Source of the DNA: Flavobacteriales bacterium | GTDB lineage: Bacteria; Bacteroidota; Bacteroidia; Flavobacteriales_D; Crocinitomicaceae | Assembly: GCA_947475095.1 (NCBI GenBank) | Contig: CANJLG010000001.1 | Span: forward strand, 1 to 64,000 | Length of the DNA stretch: 64,000 nucleotides | Direction: 5' to 3' | Shown here: one piece after another, positions 53,321-61,123 of the stretch | Layout of the letters: each line of letters opens with the position of its first letter | Position numbering within the stretch: the first letter of the stretch is position 1 | Translations under genes and position numbers: made by a program | Notes under the pieces: model-generated | Seen by the model: the letters and a program-made list of their open reading frames with translations, nothing else | Database searches by the model: none | Told to the model about the DNA's origin: nothing

Positions 53321-53758
53321 ATGTCAGATAAGCCTATTTCTATAACTAATGCCCCTAAACCAGTTGGGTTATATCCTCATGCAAGACGTGTTGGGAACCT
53401 ATTGTTTTTATCGGGGGTTGGACCTCGAGTGGCAGGCTCGGATGCATCAGACTCGGTAGTTCCCGGCTTAACTTTAGATAAAAATGGAAATTTCATCGCA
53501 TTCGATTTTGAAGCACAGTGTCGAAGTGTCTTCGAAAATGTACGTGTCATTCTTGAATCTTCCGGGTCAAGCTGGGCAGAACTAATCGATGTGACTGTCT
53601 TTTTGGTTGACATGAAGCGTGACTTTCAATTATACAATCGACTTTATGCGGAGTACTTTAAAGATAATTTACCTTGTCGAACTACCGTGGAAGTTAATTG
53701 TTTGCCGACACCTATAGCCATTGAATTAAAATGCATAGCCTCAATTAAAGAAATATGA
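53321..53758 (+). CDS. RidA-family (YjgF/YER057c/UK114) protein
   Basis: A 145-residue trimeric enamine/imine deaminase-like protein. Conserved parts are GNLLFLSGVGPR, the substrate Arg in PCRTTVEVNCLPTPIAIELK, and VFENVRVILESSGSSWAEL. The branch resembles 2-aminomuconate deaminase-like members, with an insertion GSDASDSVVPGL. RidA proteins remove reactive enamines; a specific pathway is not indicated. It overlaps the next gene by four bases. Confidence 0.88.
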   Translation: MSDKPISITNAPKPVGLYPHARRVGNLLFLSGVGPRVAGSDASDSVVPGLTLDKNGNFIAFDFEAQCRSVFENVRVILESSGSSWAELIDVTVFLVDMKRDFQLYNRLYAEYFKDNLPCRTTVEVNCLPTPIAIELKCIASIKEI

Positions 53759-54336
53759 TTGGATTTATTTTGCGATGCCTAATCGCGCTAAGTGCTCTTA
53801 GCTTTAATACCTACCTTTTTGTCAGCGGCTCTTGGGGCTGGGGAATTTCATTTATCGTAATTACGGCACTCATTGTCTTGTCGTTTTTTAGAAATGAAAG
53901 CATGATTTTAGCACTCAACCAAATGCGAGTAGGCAATCAAGACAAAGCAAAAAAATACATAAATCGCATTTCTGCGCCACAATTTTTACCTCGAAAACAA
54001 CACGCATATGTACTTTATCTGCAAGCTGTTATGAATGCCCAAGAGCTTGGATTTGCGAACAGTGAGGTCTTACTTAGGAAAGCCTTATTTCTTGGATTAA
54101 GGACTGCTGAAGATAATGCTGTGGCAAGAATGCATTTATCAAGTATTTGTGCGCAAACAGGAAGGAAATCAGAAGCCGTTGCTTTACTAGCTGAAGCTAA
54201 GAAATTAGATAAGGCCGGTATGATGAAAGACCAAATAAAAATGATGCAACAACAATTGCAAATGGCACCATCAAAAAACCAAATGCGAATGGCCCAAATG
54301 ATGGGTGGACGAAAGAAAATGCCCAAAATGCGTTAA
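53755..54336 (+). CDS. Membrane protein with helical repeats and Met-rich C-terminus, unknown function
   Basis: The 193-residue protein has two transmembrane helices (about 2-20 and 25-45), then a TPR-like helical domain (about 50-150; ARMHLSSICAQTGRKSEAVA), then a 38-residue tail with 11 Met and 9 Lys/Arg that ends MAQMMGGRKKMPKMR. I do not recognise a characterised family. The tail recalls the C-terminal part of the SRP protein Ffh. Start overlaps the RidA stop (ATGA) and the stop is nine bases before the methyltransferase gene. Confidence 0.78.
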   Translation: MIGFILRCLIALSALSFNTYLFVSGSWGWGISFIVITALIVLSFFRNESMILALNQMRVGNQDKAKKYINRISAPQFLPRKQHAYVLYLQAVMNAQELGFANSEVLLRKALFLGLRTAEDNAVARMHLSSICAQTGRKSEAVALLAEAKKLDKAGMMKDQIKMMQQQLQMAPSKNQMRMAQMMGGRKKMPKMR

Positions 54337-54345
54337 GCAAAACTC

Positions 54346-55224
54346 ATGGCTAAAAACAAACAGATTTCATCAACTTCATGGGAAGATTATGAATTAATGG
54401 ATGCTGGTGGTGGTAAAAAACTAGAACGTTGGGGTAAAATAATAACGATACGACCTGAAGTAAATGCCTATTTCCGAAGTGGTCTGCCCTTTGAAGAATG
54501 GAATAAAATGGCTCATCTAGAATTTATTGTAAAAAAAGGGCAACAGGGAATTTGGAAAAATCTAAAAAAAGATGCGCCAAATACATGGAACCTCCACTAT
54601 GAAAAACTTGCATTTGAATTAAAGCAAACTTCCTATAAACATCTTGGTTTATTTCCAGAACAGAGAACCAATTGGGATTTTATAAAAAAGCACCTCCACC
54701 GAGACGATAAATTTTTAAACCTATTTGGATATTCTGGAGCAGCATCTTGCATGGCAAGGTATATAGGGGCCGATACCTATCACGTAGATTCGTCGAAAAC
54801 AGCTCTTAATGCAGCAAAAGCAAATATGGAATTAAATAAGCTTTTAAATATTCGATGGGTTTTTGAAGATGCGGCAAAATTCTTAGCAAAGGAAGTTCAA
54901 CGCGGACATCAATTTCACGGGATTCAAATGGACCCTCCCGCATGGGGAAATGGTGCTAAAGGAGAAAAGTGGAGGTTGGAGGATCAAATCGATGAGCTTA
55001 TGAGCAATGCTTCAAGAGCACTAAGTCCTAACGGATTTCTTATTATGAATACCTATTCCCCTTCGGTTGATCTATCATTAATTAATGATTTGAGCTCACT
55101 TTATTTTCCTGATAGAAAAAAAGAAGTCGTTGAACTTGTTATGAGCACAACGACTAAAAAAACGTTATCGTTTGGAAATTTACTACGCGTATTACCAAGT
55201 ACTATTTCCCAAGAAACCCATTAG
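54346..55224 (+). CDS. Class I SAM-dependent rRNA methyltransferase-like protein (RlmI/RlmK family)
   Basis: The 292-residue protein has motif I FLNLFGYSGAASCMARYIGA, the acidic loop VDSSKTALNAAKANMELN, and the catalytic motif IQMDPPAWGNG, typical of the RlmI-like COG1092 group. It lacks the N-terminal PUA domain of RlmI, and the Cys of true m5C enzymes is not evident, so the modified base is uncertain. It ends in a 23 bp overlap with the convergent thioredoxin gene. Confidence 0.85.
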   Translation: MAKNKQISSTSWEDYELMDAGGGKKLERWGKIITIRPEVNAYFRSGLPFEEWNKMAHLEFIVKKGQQGIWKNLKKDAPNTWNLHYEKLAFELKQTSYKHLGLFPEQRTNWDFIKKHLHRDDKFLNLFGYSGAASCMARYIGADTYHVDSSKTALNAAKANMELNKLLNIRWVFEDAAKFLAKEVQRGHQFHGIQMDPPAWGNGAKGEKWRLEDQIDELMSNASRALSPNGFLIMNTYSPSVDLSLINDLSSLYFPDRKKEVVELVMSTTTKKTLSFGNLLRVLPSTISQETH

Positions 55225-55669
55225 CATTAGAAGTCCAAACAGATGGCCCACCTGCCATGTAACCCGATTGACCTAATTTAGAATATTGATAATTCCCTGC
55301 TGAACCTGCAGCAGCAACAAACCAAACTGTAGGATAACCCCTTACTTCATATTGACGTGCTAGTAAATTGTTTTGATTTTGAAGCGCAACTGACTGTTTG
55401 CTTTTATCTTTAGGGAAGTCAACATCGACCAAAATCACGCTTTCGGCTGCCCATTTTTTAAAATCGTCTGTTAAAAAAACTTCCTTTTGAAGCCTTACAC
55501 ACCAACCACACCAATCACTTCCTGTGAAAAACAACATAAGTGGTTTATTGGTTTTGGCAGAAATTTTAGACGCCTCATTTAAATCAGTGTACCAGGTTAA
55601 TTGTTCTTTTTGAGCAGATAGATTAGCAGAGAAGAGAACAATGAACAATAAAAAGAATGTGTTTTTCAT
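55202..55669 (-). CDS. Exported thioredoxin-family protein
   Basis: The protein has 155 residues from the ATG at 55669, chosen because the signal peptide (KNTFFLLFIVLFSANLSAQ) begins there; the frame extends 15 codons upstream without support. The redox pair is Cys54-Cys57 in SDWCGWCVRL, with the cis-Pro loop RGYPTVWFV. It belongs to the periplasmic Thioredoxin_7-like (DUF953/DsbD-C-like) group and may reduce or isomerise disulfides. Its 3' end overlaps the methyltransferase gene by 23 bp. Confidence 0.87.
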   Translation of the reverse strand: MKNTFFLLFIVLFSANLSAQKEQLTWYTDLNEASKISAKTNKPLMLFFTGSDWCGWCVRLQKEVFLTDDFKKWAAESVILVDVDFPKDKSKQSVALQNQNNLLARQYEVRGYPTVWFVAAAGSAGNYQYSKLGQSGYMAGGPSVWTSNANGFLGK

Positions 55670-55806
55670 AAAGATAATTTTAGTAAAGTTAATAATGCGA
55701 AATCGATTTTGCAAATACCATGCAAATTATTCTCTTAAGGCTACTTAATAGTATGTTTTTAATGTGCTAATTATAAATGGCTTATATTCGTACTAAATAT
55801 ACTATT

Positions 55807-58254
55807 ATGAAACTAAGCATTACCTTCCTTCTTTTCTCGTTCTTCTCGATGTCACTAATCGCACAAACACCAACTCAAACGATCCGTGGCAAAGTGGTCG
55901 ATAGTGAATCAAAATCCCCATTAATCGGGGTTAAAGTTGAAGTTAAAATAGCAAGTGGAGAACAATTTCGCGCTTTAAGCGACGTAGATGGCAATTTCGA
56001 ATTATTAAATGTTCCAATTGGTAAACATCAAGTGGCTGCCACATTTTCTATGTATGAGGCAAAAACAGTTACCGCTGAACTATCATCAGGGAAAGAATTA
56101 ATTTTAACCATTGCGATGTCGGAGATGATTGCAAAACAAGGAGAAGTGTCAATTGTTGGCAGACGAAAAGGACAAGTATTAAATGAGATGGCCATGCTAT
56201 CTGCCCAACAATTTAGTGTCGAAGAAACAAATCGTTATCCCGGTTCTCGAATGGATCCTGCCCGTATGGCCTCAAACTTTGCTGGAGTGCAAGGTTCAGA
56301 TGACTCCCGAAACGATATAGTAATCCGAGGAAATTCCCCATTAGGAGTCGTTTGGAAAATGGAAGGCATTGATTTGCCTAATCCCTCTCACTTTGCAATT
56401 TCAGGAAGTACAGGTGGGCCTGTTTCCATTATTAACAATAAGTTCTTGGGGAATTCAGACTTTTTTATGAGTGCCTTCCCGGCAGAATATGGGAATAGCA
56501 CTTCCGGTGTCTTTGATTTAAAAGTGAGAAATGGAAATGATAAGCGCCATGAATTTACTGGTCAATTTGGTTTTTTAGGAACCGAAATGATGGCGGAAGG
56601 TCCATTAAACAAAAAAGGAAGCGCGAGTTACCTTATTATGGGGAGGTATTCTACGCTAAGTATTTTTCAAAAAATCGGAATACAAATTGGCACCGATGCT
56701 GTGCCTGTATATGGGGATGCCTCATTCAAATTTAATTGGAAACTAAAAAATGGGGGCGACCTTGCTTTATTTGGTTTAGGAGGAGCCAGTAACATTGCTA
56801 TTGAAATCTCGAAACAAAAAGAATACACTAAAGAATTTTATGGAGAAGGTGATCGAGATCAATATTTTGGGACAGCCATGGGAATTGTTGGTCTTAATTT
56901 TAAGAAGTCCTTAAGTGAAAAAACATATATTACATCAACTATTGCGGTATCATATGAAAACCAGCACGCCGAACATAATTACCTAAAACGCAGTTTAGAT
57001 ACGCTTTCAACAGGAGCAATTGAAATTAAAGTAGACACCTCCTATGCCTTAATGGCCTACACTTTTAATTTCAACAAATATTCTGGCTTCATAAGTATTA
57101 ATCATAAAATAACAAAGCAGCACCTGATTAAGGCAGGCATAAACGTTGATCTCATTACGATGCAACAATTGGATTCAGGACTAGTAGATATTGGCGTACC
57201 CAACGTTTTTAAAAACCGGTGGGATTATAATGGCGCGTGTGTATTAATACAACCTTTTATACAATGGAAATGGCGTATTAGTGACAAAATGGATTTTACG
57301 GCCGGGGTTCACTCACAATACTTTAGTTTAAGCAATAGTTTAAGTATTGCAGAACCGAGGTTAGGTTGGAAATACCGAATGAATGGAAATCAATCCATCT
57401 TTGCTGGCGGAGGCATGCACAGCCAAATGCAACCCTTATACACCTATACTTATAATAAGTACGGCACGCAAGCTAATCCAATCTATCATAATAAAAACAT
57501 GGATTTTATGCGTAGTTTACATACCGGGATAGGGTATGAAAAATTCTTTAAAAAAGGAATAAGTATCCGGACCGAAGCCTATTATCAGTATCTCTATAAT
57601 GTACCCGTAACGATTGCTCCTTCATCATTTTCGATGATCAATTTAGGTAGTTCCTTTTCACGTGTTTTCGCAGATGCTCTTGAAAATACAGGGACAGGAG
57701 TTAATTATGGTTTAGAATTGACCGTTCAAAAATATTTTGATAAAAACTTTTTCTTTTTGTTTTCAGGAACTATGTATAATTCGACTTATAAAGGAAGTGA
57801 CGGTGTCAAACGCAACACCTCCTACAATGGGAATTATGTTGCCAATCTATTAGCCGGAAAAGAATTTAAGTTAGGGAAAAATAATGTGATCGGACTTGGA
57901 GTTAAAGTAACAAGGGCAGGTGGTAAAAAATATGGGTATGTTGATGTGGCTGCAACAAATCAAAATTACGATTTGACATTCCTGGATTCAGCATTCAACA
58001 CGCGACAATTTAAAGACTATTTTAGGCTTGATTTGAAAATTAGTTGGCGTTTAAATACGGCGAAAATGACCCATGAAATTGGCCTAGATTTAGTGAATCT
58101 TTTAGGAACAAGAAATATTCTTGGACTTACATACGCTCCTAGTTTAGACCCTGCGGAATCAAGTGCGCCAGGGTATCAGCCTACTGCAGAAAAGACACAG
58201 CTCGGATTCTTGCCAATATTTTACTATAAGATTGATTTCCGGCGAGCAAAATAA
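55807..58254 (+). CDS. TonB-dependent receptor with carboxypeptidase-regulatory-like domain
   Basis: The protein has 815 residues from the ATG at 55807, where the signal peptide begins; an ATG ten codons earlier is less likely since a -7-like TATATTCG lies between. The N-terminal CarboxypepD_reg domain (about 25-110, IRGKVVDSESKSPLIGVKV) is followed by a plug with DIVIRGNSPLGVVWKMEG and a 22-strand-type barrel, ending in an aromatic strand (FLPIFYYKIDFRRAK). It is an outer-membrane transporter. No SusD partner is adjacent, so it is an orphan receptor of unknown ligand. Confidence 0.88.
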   Translation: MKLSITFLLFSFFSMSLIAQTPTQTIRGKVVDSESKSPLIGVKVEVKIASGEQFRALSDVDGNFELLNVPIGKHQVAATFSMYEAKTVTAELSSGKELILTIAMSEMIAKQGEVSIVGRRKGQVLNEMAMLSAQQFSVEETNRYPGSRMDPARMASNFAGVQGSDDSRNDIVIRGNSPLGVVWKMEGIDLPNPSHFAISGSTGGPVSIINNKFLGNSDFFMSAFPAEYGNSTSGVFDLKVRNGNDKRHEFTGQFGFLGTEMMAEGPLNKKGSASYLIMGRYSTLSIFQKIGIQIGTDAVPVYGDASFKFNWKLKNGGDLALFGLGGASNIAIEISKQKEYTKEFYGEGDRDQYFGTAMGIVGLNFKKSLSEKTYITSTIAVSYENQHAEHNYLKRSLDTLSTGAIEIKVDTSYALMAYTFNFNKYSGFISINHKITKQHLIKAGINVDLITMQQLDSGLVDIGVPNVFKNRWDYNGACVLIQPFIQWKWRISDKMDFTAGVHSQYFSLSNSLSIAEPRLGWKYRMNGNQSIFAGGGMHSQMQPLYTYTYNKYGTQANPIYHNKNMDFMRSLHTGIGYEKFFKKGISIRTEAYYQYLYNVPVTIAPSSFSMINLGSSFSRVFADALENTGTGVNYGLELTVQKYFDKNFFFLFSGTMYNSTYKGSDGVKRNTSYNGNYVANLLAGKEFKLGKNNVIGLGVKVTRAGGKKYGYVDVAATNQNYDLTFLDSAFNTRQFKDYFRLDLKISWRLNTAKMTHEIGLDLVNLLGTRNILGLTYAPSLDPAESSAPGYQPTAEKTQLGFLPIFYYKIDFRRAK

Positions 58255-59133
58255 CTAGTTCCAGACTGGGCAATCACAGTCTTTTTTTGACTTTAGATAC
58301 ACTATAACTCCTGCTGAAATAGTGGTGTTAAATGCACCAAAAAAATGAGAAACTTTGTTTTTCGCTGCATTTTGGTGGGTATAAACCCCTATTTGATCTA
58401 AAAAAGCAGCAGAGAGATTGGGTTGCAAATAAAAATACTTAAAGAACTCAAAACGCAAGCCAGCATTGGCATTCACCCCAAACCCAGACAAGCTGCTTTT
58501 ACTTTCTTCAAAACCTCCGAAATTGAACGTAGAGTTGGTGTGTAAAACACCTGCTCCAATGCCGTAAATAGCATTAACTACAAAATTTCGGCGTTTCGTT
58601 CTATATAAATTTTGCATTAAATTTAATTCAATGCTCACATAACTCATCCCAACATCAGAACCAAATTGAATCCGGGCAGAATCGAGGTTAATTAATTCAT
58701 TTGTATATTGTCCAGATAAATTAGAAACGGTATCCATTTCTGAACTTACATAACCATTTAGAAAAACGGTTTGCCCAGGCTTGATTCCATATTTAAGTCT
58801 ATCAATCCCAAGTGATAAATTAACTCCCCTGCGAATATTATAACCAACACTAATGTTATATTGATTTGAAAGCAGTTTACTAAAATCTGGCATTGAAAAA
58901 GCGGGAGAATTTTGCCATAATGCAACATCATCCAGAGAAAAATCATAGCCCGAACCTGAAAATTGAAGGTTAGATTTAGAGTAAAAATTAGAGCCTAATC
59001 CGATGGAAAAATTGAAGTTTCCTGCAAATGTTGAATTTTTAGCCTTAGCATTTTGAGCCTGCAAAAGCAAAGGAGAAAAGCAAGCGATAAAAAGAATTGA
59101 AATTCTAATTAATGAGAAATAATTTTTAGCCAT
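58255..59133 (-). CDS. Outer-membrane beta-barrel protein
   Basis: The 292-residue protein has a signal peptide (ISILFIACFSPLLLQAQ) and alternating-strand segments (YNISVGYNIRRGVNLSLGI, VSIELNLMQNLYR, FNTTISAGVIVYLKSK), ending in a short Cys-containing tail (KKDCDCPVWN). The pattern fits an OmpA/OprF-like small barrel (outer membrane beta-barrel superfamily). Its start lies inside the end of the lipoprotein gene (25 bp overlap), as part of the rlu-led operon. Confidence 0.78.
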   Translation of the reverse strand: MAKNYFSLIRISILFIACFSPLLLQAQNAKAKNSTFAGNFNFSIGLGSNFYSKSNLQFSGSGYDFSLDDVALWQNSPAFSMPDFSKLLSNQYNISVGYNIRRGVNLSLGIDRLKYGIKPGQTVFLNGYVSSEMDTVSNLSGQYTNELINLDSARIQFGSDVGMSYVSIELNLMQNLYRTKRRNFVVNAIYGIGAGVLHTNSTFNFGGFEESKSSLSGFGVNANAGLRFEFFKYFYLQPNLSAAFLDQIGVYTHQNAAKNKVSHFFGAFNTTISAGVIVYLKSKKDCDCPVWN

Positions 59134-59795
59134 TCGTCTTGATTTAAAATTTGTTCTAAACGAAAATGTACTTTTTTGTCTAAGCTATGCCATTCGACTA
59201 AACCTATACCTTCTGCAAAATACGAAATTTGCTCCGCTTCAATCATGTTTTCTTTTTTGGTAAACGGATTTAAAAGTGTCTGGCGTATAATATCATGAAA
59301 TTCCAAACAGCTAGATTCCTTCTCCATGATTTCCTTTAATACACCCTGCCTCACAAGGTTACGCTTTAGTTCTTTCAAAAAAAGTGTAGAATCATTTATT
59401 CCTTGAAATTTGGTGGCGAACCAGGTTTGATTTTCTTTATTAAGCGGGAACAATTTGGTTTTGTATAATTTCGCTTTTGTTTTTTCTTGCTTGAAATTAA
59501 CAACCATATGATCTTGCACATCCAATGAATCCAAGTTGTAATTTAGTGCTTCTAGTATCCTGCCATCTGAGGCATACCGTTCAACAATGATGTGCTGGCC
59601 CTCCTGATCTTTAAGAGAATAAACTCTGTGGAATTCCTCCTCCAAGCCATTGGCGACATCACGATAAAGGTAAATTTGAGGGCTTACATTATACGGATAA
59701 AAATAATTTACTAAAGGATGAGTACTTTTAGTTTGTTCCTTAGAACCACATGAAAGTAAGAGTATAACTACTAAAAATGATGTCAATAGCTTCAT
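59109..59795 (-). CDS. Lipoprotein of unknown function
   Basis: The 228-residue protein has a lipobox ending LLSC and a mature part rich in Lys and Glu with mixed structure; no family is recognised. Notable segments are YPYNVSPQIYLYRDVANG and IGLVEWHSLDKKVHFRLEQI. It overlaps the pseudouridine synthase by four bases upstream and the beta-barrel gene by 25 bases downstream, so the lipoprotein and the barrel may function together in the envelope. Confidence 0.8.
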   Translation of the reverse strand: MKLLTSFLVVILLLSCGSKEQTKSTHPLVNYFYPYNVSPQIYLYRDVANGLEEEFHRVYSLKDQEGQHIIVERYASDGRILEALNYNLDSLDVQDHMVVNFKQEKTKAKLYKTKLFPLNKENQTWFATKFQGINDSTLFLKELKRNLVRQGVLKEIMEKESSCLEFHDIIRQTLLNPFTKKENMIEAEQISYFAEGIGLVEWHSLDKKVHFRLEQILNQDEWLKIISH

Positions 59796-60694
59796 AAAGA
59801 TTTAGACATTTTTAAGAAAGAGACTTCTTGTTCTGTTAAGTGCCGGTACATACCACGTGGCAAATCTTTCTTTGTTAGTGTGGAAAATTGAACGCGATCT
59901 AATTTTATCACTTCATAACCAAGCGCTTCAAATAAACGCCTTACAATTCTGTTTTTTCCTGAATGTATTTCTACGCCAACTTCTTTAGAAGACGCATCTG
60001 TAACGAAAGAAACTTGGTCAACTTTAGATCGACCATCCTCTAAATCAACACCTTTTAAAAGCTTATCGAAATCTGCCTTATTAACGGATTTATTTAATTC
60101 AACATGATACAATTTTTTGGATTGATACCTTGGATGCGTTAATTTTTTTGCCATATCGCCATCATTAGTAAACAATAGTAATCCTGTCGTTTCTCGGTCG
60201 AGTCGTCCGACTGGATAGATCCTTTCCTTACAAGCTTTACTCACTAAAGTCATCACTGTTTTGCGCCCTCGAGGGTCTTCCATGGTCGTTATAAACCCTT
60301 TTGGTTTATTTAATAGTACGTAGCGTTTTTTCTCAGCATTAATGGTCTCACCATCATACTGCACAACATCTTCTGGTTTTATCTTATAGCCTAATTCCGT
60401 TATGGTTACACCATTAATTGTTACTACTCCTGTAGCGATTAATACATCGGCTTCTCTTCTTGAACAAATTCCCGCATTTGCTAAAAATTTGTTTAATCGA
60501 ATTGCGTCCTCATTAAATGAAGGCAAGGGATCCCCTTTTTTAACCTTTATCTTATAATCTATGTATTTTCTTTTGTCCCTAGCCGATACTTCTTTTGTAT
60601 CCGTTTTTTTTTCAGACGTAGGTTTTGCCGTTGTTTTACGAGTTGGCTTCTCATTTCTTTTTACCCCTCGTTTGGAGGTTTTAGGTGTGTTCAT
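59792..60694 (-). CDS. RsuA/RluB-family pseudouridine synthase
   Basis: The 300-residue protein has a basic N-terminal tail (about 1-50, rich in Lys, Thr, Arg), an S4 domain (about 63-108, RLNKFLANAGICSRREAD), and the catalytic domain with YVLLNKPKGFITT and the catalytic Asp in VGRLDRETTGLLLF. It isomerises uridine in rRNA, probably 23S (RluB-like) given the S4 domain and length, but RsuA-like or RluE/F-like specificity is not excluded. It has its own promoter and leads a three-gene operon. Confidence 0.92.
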   Translation of the reverse strand: MNTPKTSKRGVKRNEKPTRKTTAKPTSEKKTDTKEVSARDKRKYIDYKIKVKKGDPLPSFNEDAIRLNKFLANAGICSRREADVLIATGVVTINGVTITELGYKIKPEDVVQYDGETINAEKKRYVLLNKPKGFITTMEDPRGRKTVMTLVSKACKERIYPVGRLDRETTGLLLFTNDGDMAKKLTHPRYQSKKLYHVELNKSVNKADFDKLLKGVDLEDGRSKVDQVSFVTDASSKEVGVEIHSGKNRIVRRLFEALGYEVIKLDRVQFSTLTKKDLPRGMYRHLTEQEVSFLKMSKSL

Positions 60695-60710
60695 CGCGAG
60701 CAGATTTTCA

Positions 60711-60740
60711 CAAAGATACAGCTATTTAAGTCTTAAGCAA
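60711..60740 (-). promoter_or_regulatory. Promoter of the pseudouridine synthase operon
   Basis: On the minus strand: TTG, 19-base spacer, TATCTTTG, a full consensus match. The -33 part overlaps the last codons of yraN. Confidence 0.7.
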
Positions 60741-61092
60741 TAGGACTGAAAGCATCTTCAATATGAATTATTTTAGTGTGATACTGATTATGGACAATTG
60801 ATACCACATCAAAACGAACGTCTATTTCGCGATCCTGAGATTGAACATAATAGTTGGCAACTTTAATGATTTGCCGCTGTTTATTTCTTGTTACGGCTTT
60901 CCATGGCTCACCAATTTCGGCTGTTTGACGTGTCTTAACCTCAGCAATTATCAATGAATCATTTTTGCTTAACACAATGTCTATTTCGTGCTTTTTAAAG
61001 CGAAAATTTCGCGCTTCAATTTTATATCCTTTAGATACTAATAAACTACAGGCTGTTTCCTCACCCCATTGCCCCAACTCTTCATTTGTCAT
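60733..61092 (-). CDS. YraN/UPF0102 family endonuclease-like protein
   Basis: The 119-residue protein has the UPF0102 pattern: LGQWGEETACSLLVSKGYKI, the Asp and Glu-x-Lys of a restriction-endonuclease-like fold (KHEIDIVLSKNDSLIIAEVK), and VTRNKQRQIIKVANYYV. The true role is unknown; a link to DNA processing or recombination has been suggested for the family. It is a single unit between the type B adhesin and the rlu operon. Confidence 0.92.
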   Translation of the reverse strand: MTNEELGQWGEETACSLLVSKGYKIEARNFRFKKHEIDIVLSKNDSLIIAEVKTRQTAEIGEPWKAVTRNKQRQIIKVANYYVQSQDREIDVRFDVVSIVHNQYHTKIIHIEDAFSPIA

Positions 61093-61123
61093 AACTTCTT
61101 TTTATGAAGTTACCTTTTTTTTA

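Noticed and set aside
55777-55806. Earlier ATG for the TonB-dependent receptor
   Set aside because: The signal peptide begins ten codons later, and a -7-like box lies between the two ATGs.
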